Source: Triplophysa rosa (lineage: Eukaryota > Chordata > Actinopteri > Cypriniformes > Nemacheilidae). Taken from it: DNA of 64,000 nt. Positions 30,527 through 42,646 of this stretch are shown here, one piece after another. Positions within the stretch are counted from its first letter, which is position 1. Each line of letters opens with the position of its first letter. The position numbers and the translations under genes were made by a program. The stretch covers positions 17,418,403 to 17,482,402 of the forward strand of contig NC_079898.1 of NCBI RefSeq assembly GCF_024868665.1, read 5' to 3'. Below the pieces are notes generated by a model. That model was not told the DNA's origin. It made no database searches and saw nothing but the letters and a program-made list of their open reading frames with translations.

Positions 30527-30902
30527 ACAAAGATGTAGTCATGTTTTTGCTTCTTTGCAGAAGGTGATAACGTATTTACGCGTAATTACGATGAAAACGC
30601 ACTTTGTAGAGCAGTTTGTCCGTTTAGGTCTACTGTAGAAACAACATGGCGAATTCCATGTAAGGGGACCTGAGGTGTATGTAGATAGAAATAGCTCATT
30701 CTAAGGTAATAAAAACATACCGCTTCTGGCACAGAACAAAGATGTAGTCACGTTTTCGCTTCTTTGCAGTAGGAGATAACGTTTTTACGAAACGCGCTCT
30801 GTAGAGCAGTTTGTCTGTGTAGAAACAACATGGCGAATTCCATGTAAGGGACCCGCAGTGTGTGTAGATAGAAATAGCTCGTTTTAAGGTAGTAAAAACA
30901 TA
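30527..30902. repeat. two-unit tandem duplication, period about 208 bp
   Basis: Unit 1 (30527-30720) and unit 2 (30735-30902) share 'aacaaagatgtagtca', 'cgcttctttgcag', 'gtagagcagtttgtc', 'aacaacatggcgaattccat', 'gtagatagaaatagctc' and 'taaaaacata'. Unit 2 is shorter owing to small internal deletions. Noncoding; origin unclear. Confidence 0.75.
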
Positions 30903-33900
30903 ACACTTCATTTATGTAAGGTCTTTATACACCTCTGAAGACATACTTATGTTTATTATCCTCACACAAATTACACATTGGAACTTTAAGTTTAGTCTCA
31001 GTTTTTAGTTAAAAAAACTGAAACAAAATATAATATCTTATGTCAATTTGTTTCTATAGCTGTTTAGCTATTTTTACTGAAAATCAAAGCAAACTAAGCT
31101 GCAAAATAAGTTTATTTCAGTGCATGTACATTTATTCGGTTTTTCCAAATAAACATTTAAAATAATCTTTTAATAACAAAAAGTCCTTTAGTTTTGTTTG
31201 AATCACCTTCAGATGAAAAATTTACCACATATGAATCTTTATCAGCTTAAAGGTTCTTATTACTTATCCCCCTCTGGGCCACACTGAATTTGATGTATAT
31301 ATAAATGTATCCACAAATATTCAGGACTCCCATCAGATTATACACCCCAGTCATTTGGTCTAGTTTATTGAATTGAAAATGATATGGGAATACTTTAAAT
31401 TGCCTGCAAATATATGAAAATATAACAGCTCCACTTTTCACCAGTCAAGTGAAGGGCTCAGCATTATGTCCAAAAGAATGAAAATGCCCACATAAGCAAC
31501 AAAAGATTACCTGCCAGTCAAAGTGCTAATACAGCATGTACATGTTTTTATCATACTAACTTGCAGGAAAGTGAGAATAAAATGTGGAGGACGCTGTAGG
31601 CCACTATAAAATGAAGTAGAAAAGCAAAAACGGAGTGGAGGGAAGGGAAGGGAAGCCAAGCGTCCAACCAAAACCAACTCGCACCGTTAACCGCTGCCCC
31701 CTGGGGCAGGGGCACACTCAGTCAGCCATGTCATGCACTGGGATAATTAGTCTTGGAAAGGAATATCAAGTGATATAATTGAGCATTCTCTCCTAATGAA
31801 GATCCTCAATGTTGTCGCTAGTAAGGCGCAAATTGAGGGGAGGTGGAAGTGGAGGACATGAAGGGGTTCTAGTTTTGATGGAAGAGCAGAGCTTGTTGAA
31901 GACCAAGCCTTCCATCACAGATTGTCAAGACATTTCCTTTGTCTTCGTTTCAAGCAGTTCATTGTGTTTCCTGCTACTCTGCGCTTTATCTTTGTTTTCT
32001 ATTCCAGAGAGTTTAACAGAGGATAAAGAGCGTAGAGTTCCACATTAAAGCCGGAGGAAACCGGAAAGATTGGCGCTGTGCAGGTAAAACCCAGCTCAGG
32101 AAGTTTTGGGATGGTGGGGGGTTTTAGTTTAGTTGGAGCATAGGTCGTGTTGGGATTTTGGTTGGTTGAGGAGAAAGTGGGAAAGTGGGGGGAGAGAGGA
32201 GGTCACTGCAAAATCAGTTCAGGGGATAATAGGGGAGCAAATTGGTTTTGACAAGTTTGTGGAGGTGGAAGTAATTCAGTCCTTTAAAGAGAAGAGGGAA
32301 AACACAGGAATACCATGAGATAATAAAGGGAGCTGGTGGAAAGGGGGGGGGGCACGGAGACATGGGCCTCTGGCCAAGATTCTGAGGCCTGGCTCCTGGT
32401 CTGCAGCCTGTGACACTGGGAGAGATTAGGGAGACTGGCACTACCAACAGACGGAGACAAGGCACAGCGGCTGCCAGGTGTCATAATGGAAGAGGCGCAG
32501 CTGGGTATGTTCTTAACCATCCAACTGTGACTGGCGGACTGCTTGATGGCTCATGACTATAAATGTGCTTTTTCATTTTGCCTCTGTGTTTGATGCTCAA
32601 GGCCTTGTTTAAGTTATTCTTTTACCTGTCAAGGGACACACTTGGCTGGTCATCGCATATATTTTGTATTGCACCACTTAACAGGTGTATTTAAGAACAA
32701 ACAATGGATTAACACAGGGTAATAAAAACTACCATATAGATAGAGCTCTGTCGTGATGGGCTGAGGGCTGCAGAGAGCGGAGCATAAGCCTCTCGGAAAT
32801 ATTTATGGGTTTTGGGAAGGTATTTTGCATAAAAACACTCACTTCCAAGGCCATTGTTAGCAAGCAGATTTACACTTATTTCAAGTAAGCTCTCTAGTGT
32901 ATTGAAGGGAAGTGCAGGCATTAAGTTGGGATGTACTTTCTAATGCAAGACATGCCAGTCTACTGGCTAAATGGAAGTAGGAAGAGGGGCAAATCAGTCC
33001 TGGCTAGAAACTGTGGTATTTGCATCTAGTGCTTCAGCGGAAGCTGTAAAGAAATCGAACTACACAGACACACTTGAAAGTCACACTTCTCAAACTCTTT
33101 AACACAGCGCATGACTCACATCCATCCGGTGCTCCTCAATTGTACGGTTAGATCCTACAAACTCAAATCGGCTCCATCCCCCTGTTCAAGGATGTGAGAA
33201 TTTGCATTTAAACCCTCATTAAAAGTTTTCCTGACAGATGTGGTTTCACCCTGGGTTCCGCTCCAGCATGTTTACACTCTGTCTCCTACCCACTCAGTTC
33301 AACCAGTGAATGCAGTGGGCTGGTAGATCTTGCAGAGCTGGTAGACAATGACAGACCTTAGCAGACAGTTACGAGATGATATATTCAGACTCCTGTCATT
33401 AGTATGTATCCGTCTATAATGCGCTTCTACTCTTGGCTCGCATTCTCGCATCCAATGAGCCTGCCATTCTGTAGGGCTTGTCTTATGCTTGCAACGCCTG
33501 TTGAGTAGGCTGACATTACACTTAATGAGAAACTGCTTTTTTACAGGACTCTCCTCGCGTAACCCTGATAAGGGCCAGCTGTTACTCATATTGCACTTTG
33601 GATGTGTCATGTGCTGTAAGCTATTTGTGTAATTTAACACTGATTGTATCTCTCATTACTGTTTGGAAATTGACCTTTTAAATGTTTGTTTTTGTTTCAT
33701 AGTGTTCCTGTAGCCCAACTTGTAGAACTTGAGAGTGGAATGACTGTTGAAATGTATAGGCTACCTCAGATGTGATGCAAGTAGTTTGATAAAATGGTTA
33801 GTTCTAGTTCTTGATTCTGATTGGTGAATCCAGTTATCAAGAATAAAGCACAGCTATGACCACTGCACCTAACAATTCTGTAATTGCATCTCATTACGAA

Positions 33901-34334
33901 GGCTGCGTCATTCAGAGGTCGCATTTGTCGGCCGCAAATGTCATCGAGGTTGGCTCATTTCAGTTACCAACATTATAAAATTAACCTTTATTCTTCGTAA
34001 CATGTAATCACTGTAGTTTCATTCTTACCTATAAATGTAACTGTTGCTTTTCTGAAATAGACCCTGAAATAAGAAACCTCGATGATGTATGCAGCCGACA
34101 AATGTGACCTCCGGATGATGGAGCCTTCGAAATGAGACACAGCAGGTGTATCACTGCGCTGCACATTTACTTAATGAAAGTTACCAATAAGCCATGGCTC
34201 TCATGTACTGGGGTGTGTTCAAAAACAGTAGGTCATCAACTACATTACTGCACTTTTATTGTTTCTAAAAATATATTGTAGGCCTGTACTCTGAAAAGCT
34301 GAAAGAAGCTGAAAATCCCTTGCAGTTCTCTTAT
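30903..34334. other. intergenic sequence, no gene recognised
   Basis: Contains purine-rich runs (about 31630-31650 and 32160-32200, and a G-run at 32345-32352) and a repeat-free block at about 31690-31810 with TAATTA/TAATGA-type motifs. No exon with matched splice sites or known protein signature was found. Confidence 0.4.
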
Positions 34335-34370
34335 GAATATGAATCCTGATCAGAATCAGGATTCATATTC
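34335..34370. repeat. perfect 16-bp inverted repeat with 4-nt loop
   Basis: gaatatgaatcctgat (34335-34350), loop caga, atcaggattcatattc (34355-34370). The arms are exact reverse complements. No adjacent T-tract or gene explains it. Confidence 0.9.
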
Positions 34371-35479
34371 TGAGTTGTCCATATCCATGAATTCTGTGTT
34401 GCCCTATCCTCTCTAAGTTCGTGGACCCTGTGAAAGTAGTTTTAAAACACAGTAAGGGGTCAACTTTGAGAGGGGGAATATATGGCAAAAAATGTAAGAC
34501 TCTGCTTTTTTCCTTCTCTTCCCCAAGCCTTCTTGTTTTTTTTTCAGCCCCTAATCCTGTCGGCTCTGACGCAGAGCGGTCACAGGTTTTGACAGCACAC
34601 TGTAATGACCTAATCTACTCTCTGTAGGGGTGCAGGAGGCGTTATTGAAGCCGTGTGAGAAATGAGGTGAGGCATGTAGCATGGTTGAAGGGGGTCAAAG
34701 GAGTTAGGGGAAGATTATTCTCTCTGGCCCTGCCTTTTTGTGTGTCATTCCTCATAGGGCCTCTTGAGGCAGCAGCGACGCATTCAGGGAACATCTTGCA
34801 TCTCACCGCTTGTCGTTCCATGTGTTGGCCATCTGCCATTGTGCTTCTTCAGCTCGTGCATCATGAACTGCATGACTCATTTAAGAAATTGCACATTTGT
34901 AATTTTGATTCAATTAACACCACAGAACAGTTCAGGGTTTTTAAAAAGTACCACATGGCAACCTGTGAAAAGTTTCTGTGATTCTGCATGTCATCTCAGG
35001 ATGTGGTGTTATTACGGTGGGCTTGTTTTAATCAAAACATACTTTTTAATGTGCTCGGGTTTAATCCTCTCACTCTCCCTCCTGTCGATGGACAAAGCTG
35101 ATGTGTGTAACCTTGGTGACGGGATACGTTCTATGAACTTGTGATTTTAAAACGGTTTAGCGTTGCCAACAGTTCTATAAGATCAGCGACACGTTAATGC
35201 GTATTGCGCGTGTATGTTTCACATCATAGCTGGTTCCCATGGACAGAGTCATAAACTCTGAAATCATTTGAGACATTAAAGACAATAATAGAAAGATATG
35301 GTTGAGTACAGTCTGTAAAATCAGAGGGTAGATATAATGATCAGTTTGTACTTTAAAGTAGTTTGTAGTGCACACACACCCACTAGAGCAATAACATATC
35401 TTTCCACATGTTTTGATATTATATTATATACATATTGCAAATATTCAATTTTTAGGATAAGAGTGTAATTATTGGCTTG
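34371..35479. other. intergenic sequence, nothing recognised
   Basis: Short frames only; no splice-consistent exon, transposon end or RNA gene seen. Confidence 0.35.
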
Positions 35480-35665
35480 GCGACTTTCTTTCTTCTGCAG
35501 AACACAAAAGAAGATATTTTGAAGAATGTTGGTAACCAAACACCATTGACTTTGTTTGTATGGACAAAACCACTGATACATTTTTTAATATATATTTTGT
35601 GTTGGAAGAAAGAAACTCATACAGGTTTGAAATGACACGAGGGTGGTTGATGATTCAAGAATTTT
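35480..35665. repeat. TTAA-family palindromic repeat, copy 4 (core only)
   Basis: Has 'aacacaaaagaagatatttt', 'gaagaatgttggtaaccaa', 'accattgact' and the opposite arm 'tcatacaggtttgaaatgac'. The outer ends are degraded. Confidence 0.6.
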
Positions 35666-36049
35666 CATTGTAAAGACTTTAAACAGTGTAAACCATTTAT
35701 TGGTTCTGTCATCAGAACATCTGCAACAGTTCACACTTCCTGTAGTATGTGTAAAGTTGTATTTAAACTGTATGCCAATCTCTGAAGTCTCTTAAAAATA
35801 ATGTGCCCTTCAATAATGTCTTCTTCTCCATTAGTTTTTATCCTAAAGCCACCCCAGATGACCAAAAAAGCCAATGGAAATTAGGGCACCACTGTGGAAA
35901 AAAGACCTGTCAAAACCTACAGTCCCATAGCACCCACCAGGTAGGGTGATATAAACAGTGAGCGGTTATGTTGTGCAAATGTGTTGTCTTTTCCAGCAGT
36001 TTAAGCAGACAATTTAAGACTCATGATTTCCCATGCAGCGCTAAATAGG

Positions 36050-36500
36050 TAAAAAACATCTCTCACTTATAATTTTAAGTTCGGATGGAAGGGATTTTTC
36101 ATCGCCGGGAGGATAGGTGAGAGCGGAGGAGCAGAGTGCTGTCGAGTAGCACATTTTTGGCTAATTGGACAGCATGAAGCATGTCCTAAAAACGAAATGT
36201 ATCCAATGTGGGCCACCATCTAATTATTTAACCACCCATCTTGCTGTGTTTGACGCCTGGGGCATATGCATTAAAAATTGTAATGAAAAAGTTTGCCAGT
36301 TAAAGAAACAAAATGAAGGGCTTATAATTGTGAAATATGCGTTATGAATGATTTAATTACATTCTGCTTTATCACATACCAAGCAGCAAGACAACCTCAA
36401 AGGTGAGGCCACACTCCCTGCGCGGTGGAAATTAATTTCCACACTAATTCTCTCAATAAACAAAAGCAGCAGTGTGCAAATCTGGCTCACACATGCAAGA
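36050..36500. promoter_or_regulatory. candidate conserved noncoding element 1
   Basis: Repeat-free, moderately balanced composition with clustered homeodomain-like cores (taattattta, gatttaattac, gaaattaatttcc) and no coding potential. The call rests on texture only: gene-poor surroundings and motif density. Sequence conservation could not be tested. Confidence 0.22.
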
Positions 36501-37744
36501 TCTGCGAACTCACTCTCAGAATAAGTGCCCCCTCCCTATAAAACACTGTGTTTGAGACTTTAGAGATAATGTGTTTATTATTACTGGTGTTTTTAGTTAT
36601 TCGTAACCGTGATGAGTTGGTTTCTATTTCGGTAGAAAATGTTAATAGTGTTTTTGTAGCACTGTTCTGATTGGTTACTCATTGGCTCAGGTCAGAATAG
36701 ACCACCCCAAAATCTTTCTGGTTCTTCAATATCTAAGGGATTTTTGGACCGTTTTATCATTTGCCAGGCATATTTCACAATGCTAATCACACAAAAAAGT
36801 AATAACCCCATAGGATCAATTATATTTAAATTAGGTTCAAAGATTAAATAAAGATAAATTGACTGATTTAAATGTCACGCTTCATACCTCTTATTGTCTA
36901 TACCAAGTGTGACCTCTGAATGCTGTATTTCATCCCTTCAAATTCTGCAGATGAATCATATGCTCTGTTTTCTTTTTGTAAGGATAAGCAACAGTGCACT
37001 AGCATTGCAACCGTCTTAGTGGAAAACCTGTGCTTTTTTATAAAAACGTCCCCTGATCACTGCACAAAGAGTATAGGTTTCAGTCAGTCTCACCATGTCA
37101 TTCTAAATACTAAAAGGCAACACTGATGGAAGGTTGAAGCTTTCAGTGGTTGGAGTTCAATGCTGAATGTCACAGATTTCGTACGGGCGAGCTTTTAAGT
37201 GCCTGCAACAGTGCACTAAAACATTTTGGTAAAATCATTCAGAGAGGAAACCAAGACTGAAATGTGGCCCTAAAAGCAGCAGTCATCGCCACCGGGTCCT
37301 GCATGTGTACGAAGCCACTGGTAACGTGTGATTTTGGCTGAATCACTTCTGCTATATTGGCATGAATGAGAAGAGAGTGTGACTCATGATAAAGTGAATG
37401 CCAGTGAAGTTGTGTGAATGTCACACAGTTGAGCCTACGAGTGAAATGGAGACACACCACAAATGTACTGCGGTGAAAATTTGTTTGTGAATTATATTAT
37501 GGGTTAAGGGGCTGTGTTTGTGTGAATAAATGGATTGACAAAAACAGGAAAAATGTAGGTGTGACTTGTTCAGAGAGATCGAAAGAGAGCTTCAAAAAGA
37601 GAAATGAATGTTAGACTAGAAGTTTGTGGGGAATGAGCTCTTTCTTAAGTACACACAACATCTAAATATCTATTATATATGTCTGAATTTACAACAGATA
37701 TAGACGAGTGTACATGTAAACAACACGTAAAAAAGGCTGACTAG

Positions 37745-37957
37745 AAGAGTAAAAATGGTAATCAAAGGTGCCCCAGAACTTTTTGTATATCTCATTTTGT
37801 GTTCAACAGAAAAAAAAACCTACAATACTTTTTCTACTATGGTAGTGAATGATGTCCCAGAACTGAAAATTGCTAACAAATTTATACAGGTTTGGAACAA
37901 CTTGAGGGTGAGTAAACGGTGAGAGAATTTTCATTTTTGGGCGAACTATCCCTTTAA
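37745..37957. repeat. TTAA-family palindromic repeat, copy 5 (right half)
   Basis: Runs from 'gtgccccagaac' through 'tttttctactatggtagtga' to 'gggcgaactatccctttaa'. Belongs to the sub-type with 'ctactatggtag', like copies at 20573 and 46251. Confidence 0.6.
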
Positions 37958-37961
37958 AACA

Positions 37962-38135
37962 AGCCCAGATGTCTGCCAATGGGGTAAGAAAACTAAATTC
38001 GTAATTCTTGTTCATAAACAAGACAAAATATCTTGGGTCACTTTTCTTGTCAAATACATGTATCTTGATTTAAGAATCTTTAGATATTTGCACTAGAAAG
38101 CAAGACAAAAGAAATTCTTTTTCTTACGCAGTGTA
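37962..38135. repeat. interspersed repeat with CAGTGT end (second copy)
   Basis: Contains 'aagacaaaatatcttgggtc', 'ttcttgtcaa', 'tatcttgatttaagaatctt' and the end 'cttacgcagtgt'. Related to 10765-10956 and 39880-40136. Confidence 0.4.
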
Positions 38136-38290
38136 CAAAAATGTATAAAATGAAAAATATGGTTTATATTGTAGCTTGGTGTGAATATTGAAATTCTTAA
38201 TATTATAGTCCCCATTCTCTATAATGGTAAAAAATGGGGCGACCAGTAAATTCTTTAAAATGACACGTTTTTGCGCTGCATATAGAATCT

Positions 38291-38316
38291 AATTTTTGGG
38301 TGAACTATCCCTTTAA
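38291..38316. repeat. terminal fragment of the TTAA-family repeat
   Basis: Only the right tip 'tttttgggtgaactatccct' plus 'ttaaa' remains. Confidence 0.6.
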
Positions 38317-38639
38317 ATGAGGAACAGAGAAAGCGAGTGGCCTTTGCGGCCTTAGCCTGAGGTGGACATGGTCTCTAGTATGTGTCTCCGTGTCCCTACC
38401 TCCCCACTTCATCCCCCAGAGATGCAGTTAGGTCCCCCCCTCTCGATCCAGCATTCAGCGCCCCTGGCCATAGCTGACTTTACAAGCAGCTGGCCGTGAT
38501 ATGGAACAAAACACTGTGGAAATAAGAGAAAAGTTCTGCTCTTATCTTCCTCTTTTCCCGCTGTCCCCTCCTAGGTGGAGTAGGGGAGGGGTTGACCGAT
38601 TTAACAGCTGCTAGGTAATGCACTTAGAAAGTCATTTGT

Positions 38640-38960
38640 TAAAATTTAATTGATGGCTATACTTGCACCTTCACTCATAGTGTCTGGGCAGAGCGGGGCT
38701 GAACTGCACCAGATGCTGGCCGTCTGTTAGAGTCAAGGTGCTCCACCAGCACAGCACATCCGCAAACATTCACACCGGAGTGCACCGGCGTTACGCACAC
38801 ACATCTGCATGATTTGACCGCATAATTAGATAGACAATAAGGTGCTGCCTTTATCAGCGTTGATAATGACAATCAATCACAGCGCGTCTTATCTTCTGTC
38901 GGCTGCGTCTGCGAATCAACAATCAACGTCTGCATATAATCTGAAATTACGGCATTGTGA
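38640..38960. promoter_or_regulatory. candidate conserved noncoding element 2
   Basis: Repeat-free block with TAATT and ATTA cores, GATA-like sites (cttatcttc, gttgataatg, ttagatagac) and Sox/Pbx-like 'gacaatcaatcac'. No coding signal. Judged by motif texture only. Confidence 0.22.
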
Positions 38961-39171
38961 ATCTGTATGAATACATTTACACTGCCTCTGCGTCCGTGTA
39001 AAACACACAGTATATTTGCATCTTACATGTAGCTTCTTACATGCATATTTGACAAGAATAAAATTGGTTCATAATTTGCGCTGCGAAGATTGTGGGGGTG
39101 TTTTGTGCGTAAACGGCATCTTTGGGTTATGTAGAGTACTGGTCGATAGTAATATTTGACATTTGCTTTGA

Positions 39172-39484
39172 TGATAGTTCACTCAAAAATGAAAATTCTG
39201 TCATCATTTACTCACCCTCTTGTCATTTCAAACCTGTATGACTATTTCTTCTGCGAAACACAAAATATATGTTGAAGAATGTTGTTAACTGGCACCCATT
39301 CACTTGCATTGGTTTTGTGTCCATATAACAGACGTGAATGGATGCCGACGCTGTTCAGTTACCAACATTCTTCAGAATATCTTCTTTTGTGTTCTGCAGG
39401 GGAAAGAACGTCATACAGGTTTGAAATGACAAGAGGGTGACCAAAATTACAGAATTTTCACTTTTGGATGAACTATCCCTTTAA
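39172..39484. repeat. TTAA-family palindromic repeat, copy 6 (near full length)
   Basis: Left end 'gatagttcactcaaaaatga', interior 'cacccattcacttgcattgg' paired with its inverse, right end 'ggatgaactatccctttaa'. The two halves are inverted repeats of each other. Confidence 0.75.
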
Positions 39485-39580
39485 TTCCCTCTCAGGTTAG
39501 ATTAAACCATAGAAATGGTACAAAATGGACGAAAATGCTAAACTTTTTTATTATTTGGCAGGAAGGCAAACACAGCCTGT

Positions 39581-39739
39581 TACATTTATGCATTTGGCAG
39601 CTGCTTTTATCCAAAGCGACTTACATTGCATTATCCTATACATTTGTTTCTAAGTACAGTACTGTATATGCAATCCCCTGGGATCAAACCCACGACCATG
39701 GTGTTGTTAGCGCCACGCTCTAACTGAGCTACAGGAAAG
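39581..39739 (-). repeat. tRNA-derived SINE (minus orientation)
   Basis: Read on the minus strand, it starts with a tRNA-like head (complement of 'ctctaactgagctacagg'), then a box B-like complement of 'gggatcaaacccacgacc', and ends in the conserved tail (complement of 'tttggcagctgcttttatcc' and 'aaagcgactta'). Same class as 25884-26028. Confidence 0.8.
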
Positions 39740-39879
39740 CTAGGGAATATGGGTTTTATTCTAATATGCACATAAAATGCTCACAGGAAATAAAGACAAC
39801 ACACTGACTACAATTTTCTTGTGGTAATATTTTGTTGTCATTCTCCTGGGGTGTCTTTATAAAAAATGCAAAAGATCTA

Positions 39880-40136
39880 CTTAGCGTTCTGTCTTGTTTT
39901 GCAGTAAAAATATAAAAATATTCTTAATCAAGGTACATTTAGTTGACAAGAAAAATGCCTAAACTTTGTTTTCTGAAAGAAAATACAAAATTAAGTAAGT
40001 TTATAAGCAAAAATCTTTGCCAGTGGGGTCAGGAAAATATATTTTTTATTCCACTGGCAGATATTTTGCTAGTTATTAGATATTTGTACTTCAAAACAAG
40101 ACCAAAATAAAAGTAGAAAATTCATTTTTTGCAGTG
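39880..40136. repeat. interspersed repeat with CAGTGT end (third copy)
   Basis: Runs from 'ctgtcttgttttgcagt' to 'ttcattttttgcagtgtg'. The interior has 'cagtggggtcaggaaaat' and 'ttccactggcag', which form an inverted pair. Related to 10765-10956 and 37962-38135. Confidence 0.5.
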
Positions 40137-40390
40137 TGTTTGTAGTGTTTGGTCCATTTTGTACCATACACTTTATGTTTTGGTGGTTAACCTGAGGGGA
40201 CATTAAAAGCAAATATTGTACAAACATGCCCCCCAGACATCACTATTGGACATTAACCATGGCTGCTGTAATATTTTGTCAAGACTCCCTAAAATTAAAA
40301 TTCTGTCATCATTTACTCGCCCTCATTCCAAGCATTTGTCATTTCAAACGTACATGATTTTCTTTCTTCCGCAGAAACACAAAAGAAGGT

Positions 40391-40974
40391 ACACTGTAAA
40401 AATGTCTGTAGATTTTACGGTGAAAAACTGCTAAACCATGACAGTAAAAGACCGTAAAACGATAAATAGTTTAATTCAGTTTTAGTAACAATGAAACACC
40501 GTAAATGTATATATCAGCCAAAGCAGTATTTTTTTACAGTTTTTTTGGGGGAAAAATACATTACTCCACTGTAAAATGCACTGGCACCGTATCTCTAACA
40601 AAATATACCGTAATATATATACAAGCCAACACTGTAATTTTTACATTTATTTTTTGTACAAAATACTTTTTCTCACAGTTAAATGTACTAAACAACGTAT
40701 CTCTAACAAAATATACTGTAATATACATATAAGAGCCATCACTGTAATTCTTGCATTTAATTTTTGTAAAAAATACTTTTTCTCACTGTTAAACGTATTA
40801 ATCACTATATATCTAACAAAAATATACCGTACCAGTTTTTACCGTTAATTTCACAGTCCACTTTTTGTGTTCCGTAAACCAAATAACATTTTCTCTGTAT
40901 TTTTTACGGTGGATTTCTGGCTACCACAGCTGCCAGTTTTTCACCGTAAATTTTACGGAATTTTTTTTACAGTG
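40391..40974. mobile_element. 584-bp nested TIR element (CACTGTAAAAA type, TA target)
   Basis: Left end CACTGTAAAAATGTCTGTAG..., right end the inverse of CACTGTAAAAAAAATTCCG. The subterminal stretch 'ttacggtgaaaaactg' is shared by both arms, so the inverted repeats are about 45 bp. The host repeat is interrupted exactly, with a duplicated TA. The interior has about three copies of a 108-bp unit (40505-40835). No transposase frame. Confidence 0.8.
40505..40835. repeat. about three tandem copies of a ~108-bp unit inside the nested element
   Basis: The block 'atctctaacaaaatatac' recurs at 40591, 40699 and, slightly changed, 40809. 'tatatacaagcca'-type sequence recurs with the same spacing. Confidence 0.7.
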
Positions 40975-41193
40975 TACTTTGAAGAAAGTTGGTAACCGAA
41001 GAGCACTGGACCCCATTCACTTCTATTGTATGGACACAAAACTAATGCAAGCGAATGGGGGCCAGTTAACAACATTCTTCAGAATGTCTTCTTTTGTGTT
41101 CTTCGGAAGGAAGGAAGTCATACAGGTTTGAAATGACAAGAGGGTGAGTAAATGATGACAGGATTTTTATTTTTGGGTGAACTATCACTTTAA

Positions 41194-42638
41194 ATCCTTC
41201 TCTATAAACTGAGCTTCAGTTTATACTCCAAACACACCAATGCACATACATACAACTTTTTAATATCGCTTTGAATAAAGAGTGAAGATGTCAATTGTCC
41301 AATCTTGTCAATGATCTAATCTTGTTTGATCCCTTTGATATGTTACTGTATATATTTAGCATTGCATTATGTGAATCTCAAATGAAACTGAAGCTTGCTT
41401 TTCCATGTGTTTTAACACACGATCACACCTCAGCACAGACTGTATGCTTTAGTGATGCGTTATTGAGCCAGAGGGGCAACGGGTACGTCGCTTTGTATCT
41501 TTTAGAAGAGAGTGCCATTGAACTCATAGCCTGTGTATGCGCCTCCCACCTTTAGTCTGCGTCCCTCTTTTTCATTTGCACCTTTCAAACCGAACACCAA
41601 GTCCCTTCTAAAGGGACATTACCTGATGATCATACCAGCAGCTGTGTTCTCACCGTGTGCTCTCAGTTGTGTCATAAAAGTGTATGCGGGTGCGTGTAGA
41701 GTATGAGAGTTAACATTCGCAAGCCTATTTGAGGGAGGGCATAGAAATTCACCCGCGGTCTGTGGACTCCACCGGCGGGGACACTGAAATCATTTCACAT
41801 CAAAGCAATCACCGGCAGCGCCCGGGGCGCCGTTCTCACCAACAAAGCTGTGACACACCAGGCACCATCACGGCACACTCAATCTCTACTCTCGCCTCCC
41901 AAAACCAGACTGTCACCCTTGTCACACATGCCTAGCATTAAGCACACACTCTAACATACATTCACACACTCGTCGCGGCAACAACCCCCCCCACTTCTCT
42001 CCTCTACCAGCCCCACAGAGCAAGTGGCTAATTACAAACCTTACTTCAGGCAATCTGCAGGCTTCAGCCCACCTCTGAAGCCTCCGTAACCCGCTGCACC
42101 GTGAGCCCAACTAGAGGGAGATGAAGAAATGGAACTGTCAGCCTGGGTGCTATGCTGACACTCTTGGTGCAAATAGGATAGAACTCCAGGCATCCACTGG
42201 GAGGCTGTACATACGAGATGTGTTTTATTGTTGTGATGCCTTTGATTGCGATGTTTCAAGGGAGTATAAGTTCATGCCTCTCTAAGGGGCTTCATTGACC
42301 CCTTGTGCTGCAACAGACGTGTGCACGGATACGCGCACGCATGAAGCGTTCAAATGCAGAAGGAACAGCAATTGCGCTGTTTCTGTCTGCCATCAATCAA
42401 GTACGACTGGGCCTCTGGAATCTCATTTTTAACAAGTGACCAGTGGGACTCATTTAAATAGCTTTCACCAGTGGGAGATGGGGGAGAAGCTGCGGCAGAT
42501 GATGGCAGTGATGAGACTCAGTTGTAATGAACGGGCTTCGAATTAGCGCAGTTGCAAGCAGGTCAAGCAGCGGTGGTGTGTGAATAACTGCAAGCAGAAC
42601 ATGCTCATTGAATGCGAGGAGCACATGCTTTCCTAGAT
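41194..42638. other. intergenic sequence, no gene recognised
   Basis: Contains a less AT-rich block (about 41740-42130) without a coding signature; short frames there have no recognisable domains. No transposon ends seen. Confidence 0.35.
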
Positions 42639-42646
42639 CTTCGAAT

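Larger units (their letters stand above)
40291..41193. repeat. TTAA-family palindromic repeat, copy 7, split by a nested transposon
   Basis: The left half (40291-40390) ends in 'aacacaaaagaaggta'. The right half resumes at 40975 with 'tactttgaagaaagttggta' and ends at 'ggtgaactatcactttaa'. The inserted element is at 40391-40974. Confidence 0.8.

Noticed and set aside
40505..40835. CRISPR-like repeat array
   Set aside because: A vertebrate genome with long diverged ~108-bp units inside a TIR transposon, no short identical repeats with unique spacers.
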